Position numbers and translations under genes: made by a program. Under the pieces are notes generated by a model. It made no database searches. It was not told where the DNA came from and saw only the letters and a program-made list of their open reading frames with translations. 64,000 nucleotides of DNA from Pseudomonas viridiflava (GTDB lineage Bacteria; Pseudomonadota; Gammaproteobacteria; Pseudomonadales; Pseudomonadaceae): assembly GCF_900601905.1 (NCBI RefSeq), contig NZ_UWFA01000137.1:186001-250000 (forward strand), given 5' to 3'. Of the stretch, positions 57,828-64,000 are shown piece by piece. Position 1 is the first letter of the stretch. The number at the start of each line of letters is the position of its first letter.

Positions 57828-57917
57828 GGTTTTGCACCTTGGCTGGAAGAAACACCCCCGCATCTTAATTACAATCGGCGCGGTGCGCAGCTATCGACGC
57901 CAAAGAAGGAGCCTATC

Positions 57918-58475
57918 GTGGCCATCCGTACGTTCCAGAACCACACTCCAGCGCTTGGCGAACGGGCGTTTGTCGATGATTCGGCGGTCGTGCTCGGCGA
58001 TGTCGAAATCGGCGCCGACAGCTCGGTCTGGCCGCTGACAGTGATCCGCGGCGACATGCACCGCATCCGCATCGGCGCCCGCACCAGCGTGCAGGACGGC
58101 AGCGTGCTGCACATCACCCATGCCGGGCCGTTCAACCCGGACGGCTTTCCCCTGCTGATCGGCGACGAAGTGACCATCGGCCACAAAGTCATGCTGCATG
58201 GTTGCACCATTGGCAATCGCATCCTGATCGGCATGGGCAGCACGATCATGGACGGCGCAGTGGTCGAAGACGAAGTGATCATCGGCGCTGGCAGCCTGGT
58301 GCCACCGGGCAAGACCCTGGAGAGCGGCTTTCTCTACGTCGGCCGCCCGGTGAAGCAGGTTCGGGCACTGACTGACAAGGAAATCGCCTTCTTCCCCTAC
58401 AGCGCCGCCAATTACGTGAAGCTCAAGGATTTGCACCTGGCGGAGGGGTTCGATCAGCCACCGCAACCCCTGTAG
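57918..58475 (+). CDS. Gamma-carbonic-anhydrase family hexapeptide-repeat protein
   Basis: 185 residues, left-handed beta-helix of hexapeptide repeats. Zinc-type histidines appear in VLHITHAG and the GHKVMLHGC segment, as in gamma-carbonic anhydrases and YrdA/PaaY proteins. Activity is not certain; many YrdA-like members are inactive until oxidised. GTG start at 57918 after AAGAAGGAGCC. The stop codon TAG is supplied by the first bases of a palindromic repeat. Confidence 0.9.
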   Translation: MAIRTFQNHTPALGERAFVDDSAVVLGDVEIGADSSVWPLTVIRGDMHRIRIGARTSVQDGSVLHITHAGPFNPDGFPLLIGDEVTIGHKVMLHGCTIGNRILIGMGSTIMDGAVVEDEVIIGAGSLVPPGKTLESGFLYVGRPVKQVRALTDKEIAFFPYSAANYVKLKDLHLAEGFDQPPQPL

Positions 58476-58560
58476 GAGCTCACGAGCAACGCGAGGCAGC
58501 GATGGCGGCCTGCCTGAAAAACCGCTATCGCTGCCTCGCGTTGCTCGTGGGCTCCTACAG
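58470..58560. repeat. Second-type palindromic repeat after the gamma-CA gene
   Basis: Inverted CTGTAGGAGCTCACGAGCAA / TTGCTCGTGGGCTCCTACAG pair with inner GCGAGGCAGCGAT, same type as at 38077. It overlaps the last two codons of the preceding gene. Confidence 0.9.
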
Positions 58561-58633
58561 AAGAACGTATTTCAATTAAGAAAATTGCGTTTGTTTACCA
58601 AAGGCGATCCCCGAAAACCCCATGGGAGTTTGC

Positions 58634-59284
58634 ATGCACTACCAAAACATTCTGTTCGACCTGGACGGCACGCTGACCGACCCGCGTCTGGGCATCACCC
58701 GTTCGATCCAGTTCGCCCTGCAACAACTGGGCATTGACGAACCGGATCTCGCGCAGCTGGAACACTTCATCGGACCGCCGCTGTTGCAGCAATTCATGCA
58801 CCAATACGGTTTCGACGAAGCCAAAGCCTGGGAAGCGGTGGGTTTCTACCGGCAGCGTTTCAAGGTCACCGGGTTGTACGAAAATCTGGTGTTCGACGGC
58901 GTATTTGAACTACTCGACGACTTGGCCGATCAAGGCCGCACGTTGTTCATCGCCACGTCCAAACCCTGGGTATTTGCCCACGAAATCGCCCGTCACTTCG
59001 ACTTCGCCCGACATTTCAAGCTGATCTACGGCAGCGAACTGGACGGCACCCGCACCGATAAAGTCGAGCTGATCGCCCACCTGCTCGCCGAAGAAAAGCT
59101 CGACCCGAAACAGACCCTGATGATCGGCGACCGCAAACACGACCTCATCGGCGGCCTGCGCAACGGCCTGGACGTCGCGGCAGTGGGCTATGGTTTCGGT
59201 AGCCATGAGGAATTGCAGGCCGAGAAGCCGACGTATCACTTCAATACATTGGCAGAGCTGCATGCGGCGTTTTTGAACAAATAA
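58634..59284 (+). CDS. HAD-family phosphatase (phosphoglycolate phosphatase-like)
   Basis: 216 residues of HAD subfamily I. Motif I is FDLDGTLTDP at the N-terminus with both catalytic Asp; motif II is TSKP and motif IV GDRKHDLIGG. The cap is a small helical bundle (residues 20-85). The substrate is not clear; Gph-like or 5'-nucleotidase-like. I choose the ATG at 58634 because GGGAG lies 5 bases before it; the ATG at 58622 has no ribosome-binding site. By position it is PA0065-like. Confidence 0.88.
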   Translation: MHYQNILFDLDGTLTDPRLGITRSIQFALQQLGIDEPDLAQLEHFIGPPLLQQFMHQYGFDEAKAWEAVGFYRQRFKVTGLYENLVFDGVFELLDDLADQGRTLFIATSKPWVFAHEIARHFDFARHFKLIYGSELDGTRTDKVELIAHLLAEEKLDPKQTLMIGDRKHDLIGGLRNGLDVAAVGYGFGSHEELQAEKPTYHFNTLAELHAAFLNK

Positions 59285-59354
59285 CACCCTGTAGGAGCAA
59301 ATCCGCCTGAACCCCGGTCCAACCTGCATCCAATAAAAAGCCCAGGAGGATTCG

Positions 59355-61298
59355 ATGTCGCAGTCCTGTTCCATTGATCAAGCCGTTGCCCATGTCATCG
59401 CGCAGTTACCGACGCACATTCACATGGGTATTCCGTTGGGGCTGGGCAAGCCGAATCGTTTCGTCAACGCGCTGTATGAGCGAATCAAGCAGATGCCCGA
59501 GCGGCAACTGACGATCTATACCGCGCTGAGCCTGGGACGCCCGCCGGTGGGCGATGGGTTGCAGGGCAGGTTCCTGCAGCCGTTTCTGGACCGGATTTTT
59601 GCTGACTATCCGGAGCTTGAGTTTCTCGCCGACCTGCATCAGGACAGCCTGCCCGCCAACATCCGCGTACAGCAATTCTTCATGCAGCCCGGCAGCCTGC
59701 TCAACAGCGCGCCCGCCCAGCAGGACTACATCAGCAGCAACTACAGCCATGCCGCGCGGGATATCAACGCCAGCGGCCTGAATCTGGTGGCGCAACTGGT
59801 CGCTCGTGACGATCAGCACCCCGGCAAGCTGAGCCTGAGCTGCAACCCGGACGTGACCCTGGACTTGCTGCCAATGATTGCCAAACGCCGGGCCGCCGGG
59901 GAGAAAATCCTCATGGTCGGCCAGGTGCATGCCGATCTGCCTTACATGCCCGGCGACTCAGAGCTGGATGCCGTCGACTTCGACTTTCTGCTCGATCAGG
60001 AAGAACACAGCACACTGTTTTCCACACCCAACATGCCGGTGGGGTTTCAGGATCACTTCATAGGCTTGCATGCCAGCACCCTGGTTCGCGACGGCGGCAC
60101 CCTGCAGATCGGCATTGGCTCCATGGGCGATGCCCTGACCGCCGCGCTGCTGGCCCGGCAGGCCAACAACGATGTCTACCGGGCGCTGCTCAATGAACTG
60201 AACATCAGCGACTGGCAAACCCTGATCGACCGTGAGGGTGGGGTTGAGCCCTTCGTTTCCGGGCTTTACGGCTGCAGCGAAATGCTGGTCAACGGCCTGC
60301 TGGTGCTGGTCGATGCCGGGATCATTCGGCGCAAGGTCTATCCCGACGTGCCGCGCCAGCAGGAAGCCAATGCCGGTACGCTCGATGAAGATGCCTATGG
60401 CGATGGCGTGATCGTCCACGGCGGTTTCTTTCTCGGGCCGCAGAGTTTTTATCAACGCTTGCGCGAGCTTCCCGACGAGCGTCTACGCCAGTTCAACATG
60501 ACCGCCATTAGCTACATCAACGAACTGTACGGCGATGAACAGCTCAAACGCCTGCAGCGCCGGGATGCACGCTTCATCAACAGCGCATTCACCGTGACGC
60601 TGATGGGCGCAGCGGTTTCCGATCAACTGGCGGACGGCAGGGTGGTGAGCGGGGTCGGCGGCCAATACAACTTTGTCGCTCAGGCTCATGCTCTGGAAGA
60701 CGCACGCTCGATTCTGATCCTGCGCAGCTGGCGCGAGTCGGGTGGCGACGTGACGTCCAACATTGTCTGGGACTACGGCCACACCACGATCCCCCGCCAC
60801 CTGCGTGACATCGTGGTGACCGAATACGGCATTGCTGACCTGCGCGGCAAGACCGATGCGGCGGTCATCGAGGCGATGATCAATATCAGTGACTCCCGCT
60901 TCCAGGCAGGCCTGATCGAACAGGCGCAGAAAATGGGCAAGCTGCCCAAGACCTTCCGCATCGACCCACGCTTCGCCCATAACACTGCTGAGCGCCTTCA
61001 GGACATCGCTGAGCACTATTCGCAGTTGTTTCCCGAATACCCTCTAGGGTGCGACTTCAATGCCGAGGAGCGCGATCTGCTGCGGGCGCTGCACTGGCTC
61101 GAAAGCAAGTTCAAGCTCACGGAAATCATCGAGCTGGGCAAAGCCACCCTCGATGCCCCTGACGCGAGCGCTTTCCCGACGCACCTGGAGCGTATGCAGC
61201 TCGATCAGCCACAAGGCTGGAAAGATGAGTTGTATCAGCGGCTGTTGCTGGCGGGATTGCAGAGTACGGTGCGGTCAGAGACAGCACTAAACACCTGA
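59355..61298 (+). CDS. Acetyl-CoA hydrolase/transferase family protein
   Basis: 647-residue cytoplasmic protein related to class I CoA-transferases: N-terminal half with HMGIPLGLGKPNRFVNALYERI, a middle segment DGGTLQIGIGSMGDALTAALL, and the AcetylCoA_hyd_C part with VSGVGGQYNFVAQAHALEDARSILILRS and ITRHLRD-like PRHLRDIVVTEYGIADLRGKTD. It is longer than the usual 500-residue acetyl-CoA hydrolases. The acyl substrate cannot be told. AGGAGGATTCG gives a strong start. Confidence 0.85.
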   Translation: MSQSCSIDQAVAHVIAQLPTHIHMGIPLGLGKPNRFVNALYERIKQMPERQLTIYTALSLGRPPVGDGLQGRFLQPFLDRIFADYPELEFLADLHQDSLPANIRVQQFFMQPGSLLNSAPAQQDYISSNYSHAARDINASGLNLVAQLVARDDQHPGKLSLSCNPDVTLDLLPMIAKRRAAGEKILMVGQVHADLPYMPGDSELDAVDFDFLLDQEEHSTLFSTPNMPVGFQDHFIGLHASTLVRDGGTLQIGIGSMGDALTAALLARQANNDVYRALLNELNISDWQTLIDREGGVEPFVSGLYGCSEMLVNGLLVLVDAGIIRRKVYPDVPRQQEANAGTLDEDAYGDGVIVHGGFFLGPQSFYQRLRELPDERLRQFNMTAISYINELYGDEQLKRLQRRDARFINSAFTVTLMGAAVSDQLADGRVVSGVGGQYNFVAQAHALEDARSILILRSWRESGGDVTSNIVWDYGHTTIPRHLRDIVVTEYGIADLRGKTDAAVIEAMINISDSRFQAGLIEQAQKMGKLPKTFRIDPRFAHNTAERLQDIAEHYSQLFPEYPLGCDFNAEERDLLRALHWLESKFKLTEIIELGKATLDAPDASAFPTHLERMQLDQPQGWKDELYQRLLLAGLQSTVRSETALNT

Positions 61299-61348
61299 CA
61301 CAGCGCTACCCACGTGGGAGCTCCCCCGTCGCGCAGCAAACACAGGAC

Positions 61349-61457
61349 CTGTGGGACGACCGGAGTGGCGCTCCACCTTGCTCGCGAAGGCAATGTTCCT
61401 GCCTTCAGAAAATATGCTGATGTCCCGGCCCCTTCGCGAGCAAGCTCGCTCCCACAG
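61349..61457. repeat. Altered REP pair after the acetyl-CoA hydrolase gene
   Basis: The left arm GTGGGA is split from TTGCTCGCGAAGG by a CGACCGGAGTGGCGCTCCAC insert (61357-61376). The right arm is intact. The 29 bases ending at 61356 are the same as at 32753-32781. Confidence 0.85.
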
Positions 61458-61460
61458 ATT

Positions 61461-61505
61461 CAGCAGATTCAGCAGTTACAGCAGTTACAGCAGTTACAAC
61501 ACATT
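61461..61505. repeat. 9-base tandem repeat at the end of the MBL-fold gene
   Basis: Five units of the CAGCAGTTA type: CAGCAGATT, three exact CAGCAGTTA, then CAACACATT. On the minus strand each exact unit supplies an in-frame TAA. Confidence 0.9.
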
Positions 61506-62378
61506 CAACGGGATTTTCAGATAGCGCACGCCATTGTCTTCAGGCTCCGGAAGGTGCCCGGCGCGCATGTTGATCTGCACGGAGGGCAGGATCAGCATCG
61601 GCATGTCCAGCGTCGCATCCCGCGCTTCGCGCATCTGCACGAACTGGTTTTCGTCGATGCCCTGGCGAATGTGGATGTTGCTGGCGCGCTGCTCGGCCAC
61701 GGTGGTCATGTACTGCAACGCCCGGCCATTGGGCTGGTAGTCGTGGCACATGAACAGCCGGGTGGAGTCGGGCAGGGTCAGAATCTTCTGAATCGACTGG
61801 TACAGCGTGCGAGCGTCCGCGCCGGGGAAATCACAACGCGCCGTGCCGTAATCAGGCATGAACAGCGTGTCACCGACAAACGCGACACTTTCATCACCCA
61901 CTTCAAAAACATAGGTCATACACGCCGGCGTATGCCCCGGCGTGTGGATGGCCCGAGCAGCAAGCGTACCCACGTTGAAGTGCTCACCATCTTCAAGCAG
62001 CACATCGAACTGGCTGCCATCCTTGGCGAAGCTGTCCGGTGCGTTGAACAACTGGCCGAAGACTTTCTGCACTGCCGTGATATGGCTGCCAATGGCGATT
62101 TTAGTGTCGAGTTTTTCCTTGAGGTAGGCCGCCGCCGAGACGTGGTCGGCATGTACGTGGGTTTCCAGAATCCACTGCACGGACGCATCCAGCTCCCGAA
62201 CGCGGGCGATGAGCTGGTCAGCCGATTCCGTGCTGGTGCGCCCGGACTTGGGATCGAAGTCCAACACACTGTCGATCAGTGCGCAGTGCCGGGTCTGGAG
62301 GTCCATGACCAGGTAGCTGAGGGTGCTGGTGTGGCGGTCGAACAGGCCTTCGATGTGGAGGCGGTCGGCGATGATCAT
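61494..62378 (-). CDS. Metallo-beta-lactamase-fold hydrolase (ETHE1/persulfide dioxygenase-like)
   Basis: 294 residues with the MBL metal motif THVHADHV (HxHxDH) near residue 75, HTPGHTPA, GDTLFMPDYGTARCDFPG and the later MCHDYQPNGR. The D-Y-G-T-A-R-C-D-F stretch resembles ETHE1-type persulfide dioxygenases and the Blh group, so a role in sulfide/persulfide detoxification is possible; a general hydroxyacylglutathione-hydrolase-like reading is the alternative. The ATG at 62378 (MIIADRLHIEGLF) is used. The gene ends with three successive in-frame TAA codons in a tandem repeat. Confidence 0.85.
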   Translation of the reverse strand: MIIADRLHIEGLFDRHTSTLSYLVMDLQTRHCALIDSVLDFDPKSGRTSTESADQLIARVRELDASVQWILETHVHADHVSAAAYLKEKLDTKIAIGSHITAVQKVFGQLFNAPDSFAKDGSQFDVLLEDGEHFNVGTLAARAIHTPGHTPACMTYVFEVGDESVAFVGDTLFMPDYGTARCDFPGADARTLYQSIQKILTLPDSTRLFMCHDYQPNGRALQYMTTVAEQRASNIHIRQGIDENQFVQMREARDATLDMPMLILPSVQINMRAGHLPEPEDNGVRYLKIPLNVL

Positions 62379-62398
62379 GAATTCTCCGACGTTGGATT

Positions 62399-62490
62399 TG
62401 TAGGAGCGCGCTTGCCCGCGATAAGGCCAGTACATCCGAAACATGTCTGTCGGTAGGTATGGCCAATCGCGGGCAAGCGCGCTCCTACAG
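62399..62490. repeat. REP pair between the peptide-binding protein and MBL genes
   Basis: Inverted TGTAGGAGCGCGCTTGCCCG / CGGGCAAGCGCGCTCCTACA pair. Confidence 0.9.
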
Positions 62491-62501
62491 GATCAATGAA
62501 A

Positions 62502-64000
62502 TTATTTAACCTGCACCTTGAAGAAATCCTGCCGCCCAAACGGGCTGACCTGATAACCGCTGACATCCTTGCGGGTGATGACCGCAGCGGTGGGGTGTGC
62601 CAGTGGCAACCACAAGGCCTGTTGCTGAATCTGCGTCTGCGCCTGCACGTACAACTTGCTGCGCGCGGCCTGATCGCTGGTGCTCTTGCCATTGCTGATC
62701 AGCTTGTCCAGGGTGGCATCGCAATAGCGGGCAAAGTTGGTACCGGACTTCACCGCCGCGCAGGAGAACTGCGGCGTCAGGAAGTTATCCGGGTCGCCAT
62801 TGTCACCGGCCCAGCCCATGAACAGCAAATCATGCTCGCCCGCCTTGGCGCGACGAATCAGCTCACCCCATTCGATGACCTTGATTTCAGCCTTGATGCC
62901 GATCTTGCCCAGGTCCGCTTGCAGCAGTTGCGCACCGAGGCTTGGGTTCGGGTTCAACAGGCTGCCGGACGGACGAGTCCAGATCGTGGTTTTGAAGCCA
63001 TCCTTGAACCCGGCCCTGGCCAGCAGCTCCTTGGCTTTGGCGGCGTCGTGCTTGTAGCCCGGCAAGTCTTTGGCGTAGCTCCAGGTATTGGGCGGGAACG
63101 GGCCGTTGGCCGCTTCCGCCGTGCCTTCGAATACCGCTTTGAGGTAGCTGTCCTTGTCGAACGCCAGGTTCACGGCCTGACGCACCTCGGCTTTATCGAA
63201 AGGCGGATGCTGACTGTTGATCGCCAGGAACGCGGTCATGAAGGCTTCGGTTTTCTCGATTTTCAGGGCCGGGTCTTTAGCGGCTTCCTGAATATCCAGC
63301 GGCTTGGGCGAAAGGGTGATCTGGCATTCGTTCTGGCGGATTTTCTGTAAACGCACGTTGGCGTCCGGAGTGATCGCGAAGATCAGGGTGTCGACCCCAG
63401 GCTTGCCCGCGAAGTAGTCCGGGTTGGCTTCATAACGGACCACGGCGTCTTTCTGGAAACGCTTGAACACGAACGGCCCGGTACCGATGGGCTGGCTGTT
63501 GAGCAGCTCCGGCTTGCCGGCCTTGAGCAGTTGGGCGGTGTATTCAGCCGAGTAGATGGAGGCGAAACCCATGCTCAGGGTCGCCAGGAACGTCGAATCC
63601 GGGTGGTCGAGGGTAAAGCGCACGGTGAGCGGGTCCGGGGCATCGATCTTTTTGATCAGCGCAGGCAGCTGCATCGATTGCGCGTGGGGGAAGCCACTCT
63701 GGGCAACCTTGTGCCATAAATTCTGCGGATCCAGCATGCGCTGGAAGCTGAACACCACATCATCGGCGTTCAGCTCGCGGGTCGGTTTGAAGTAGTCGGT
63801 GTGATGGAATTTAACCCCGGAGCGCAGCTTGAAGTCGTAGGTGAGGCCATCGGGCGAGACCGTCCAGCTTTGTGCCAGACTCGCTACCAGCTTGCCGCTC
63901 TGGGCATCGAAATCCACCAGACGGTTCATCAATACATCCGCCGAGGCGTTGGTGGTGGTCAGCGAGTTGTACTGCACCACGTCAAAGCCTTCGGGGCTTG
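62502..64000 (-). CDS. Periplasmic oligo/dipeptide-binding protein, N-terminus beyond the window
   Basis: Receptor of an ABC peptide importer, solute-binding protein family 5 (DppA-like). About 499 codons are inside; the frame is open to the right edge, where SPEGFDVVQYNS is the usual start of the mature DppA-type domain, so only the signal peptide and first residues are missing. Family landmarks are NRLVDFDAQSGKLVASLAQSW, LRSGVKFH and the C-terminal DVSGYQVSPFGRQDFFKVQVK. Pseudomonas carries several paralogues, so the ligand is not assigned. Permease genes would be expected to the right only if it is an operon; none is seen to the left. Confidence 0.9.
   Translation of the reverse strand, partial: SPEGFDVVQYNSLTTTNASADVLMNRLVDFDAQSGKLVASLAQSWTVSPDGLTYDFKLRSGVKFHHTDYFKPTRELNADDVVFSFQRMLDPQNLWHKVAQSGFPHAQSMQLPALIKKIDAPDPLTVRFTLDHPDSTFLATLSMGFASIYSAEYTAQLLKAGKPELLNSQPIGTGPFVFKRFQKDAVVRYEANPDYFAGKPGVDTLIFAITPDANVRLQKIRQNECQITLSPKPLDIQEAAKDPALKIEKTEAFMTAFLAINSQHPPFDKAEVRQAVNLAFDKDSYLKAVFEGTAEAANGPFPPNTWSYAKDLPGYKHDAAKAKELLARAGFKDGFKTTIWTRPSGSLLNPNPSLGAQLLQADLGKIGIKAEIKVIEWGELIRRAKAGEHDLLFMGWAGDNGDPDNFLTPQFSCAAVKSGTNFARYCDATLDKLISNGKSTSDQAARSKLYVQAQTQIQQQALWLPLAHPTAAVITRKDVSGYQVSPFGRQDFFKVQVK

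Noticed and set aside
59289..59310. REP-like fragment TGTAGGAGCAAATCCGCCT
   Set aside because: Only the first ten bases resemble a REP arm and there is no partner; too weak to annotate.

Overview
The window is chromosomal core DNA of a Pseudomonas. Proteins such as AlgR, AlgZ, AlgB, KinB, homoserine kinase of the aminoglycoside-phosphotransferase type, AmpDh2-like amidase and PA0069-type radical SAM enzyme are recognisable, and the gene order of several blocks matches what I remember of P. aeruginosa PAO1. The many intergenic palindromic REP pairs built on GTGGGAGCGAGCTTGCTCGC and relatives point to the P. fluorescens/P. syringae side of the genus rather than P. aeruginosa. There is no transposase, integrase, phage gene, CRISPR array, tRNA or rRNA in the window.

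Layout. 0-8.6 kb: hemD (cut by the edge) and hemC, the alginate two-component pair algR/algZ, then divergent argH, two small conserved genes and the class I adenylate cyclase cyaA. 8.7-12.8 kb: glutamate/proton symporter, a 0.6 kb gap with hairpins, then small envelope genes (Ivy-like lysozyme inhibitor, DUF1328, a one-TM protein, a triple-BON protein). 13.0-21.8 kb: algB-kinB, a CSS-EAL phosphodiesterase, an AmpDh2-like amidase lipoprotein, a GGDEF diguanylate cyclase and an EEP-fold hydrolase. 21.8-28.8 kb: dsbA, cytochrome c4, engB, the small RNA ErsA with a clear AlgU (sigma-22) promoter, polA, a DUF2782 gene and thrB. 28.9-38.1 kb: znuA divergent from zur-znuC-znuB, a lipoprotein, the large catalase katE, and the methionine importer metNIQ. 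38.2-46.9 kb: the aa3 cytochrome c oxidase operon with heme A synthesis and copper insertion factors. 47.3-54.1 kb: a PA0104-like gene, a SulP transporter next to a beta-carbonic anhydrase, and an aromatic amino acid module (aminotransferase, Lrp-type regulator, AroP permease). 54.2-64 kb: an SOS-box-[17 protein letters not shown] SAM gene, yheV-prlC, gamma-carbonic anhydrase, a HAD phosphatase, an acetyl-CoA hydrolase/transferase, a metallo-beta-lactamase-fold hydrolase and an oligopeptide-binding protein cut by the right edge.

How it fits together. Three parts of the AlgU/alginate envelope-stress network (AlgZ-AlgR, KinB-AlgB, ErsA) lie within about 23 kb, alongside wall-protection and c-di-GMP genes. 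The other themes are housekeeping: respiration, zinc and methionine supply, CO2/bicarbonate handling and aromatic amino acids.

I found no wholly unknown multi-gene system. The observations most worth a second look are: a DNA polymerase I whose 3'-5' exonuclease metal ligands appear to be replaced (V-T-Q where the family has D-T-E, and Asp to Glu in motif III); a heme A synthase whose C-terminus is read out of a REP element and overlaps cyoE; the ErsA locus with its AlgU promoter; a perfect LexA operator in front of the radical SAM gene; an Ivy homologue without the canonical inhibitory loop; and near-identical copies of whole REP pairs 8.7 kb apart.
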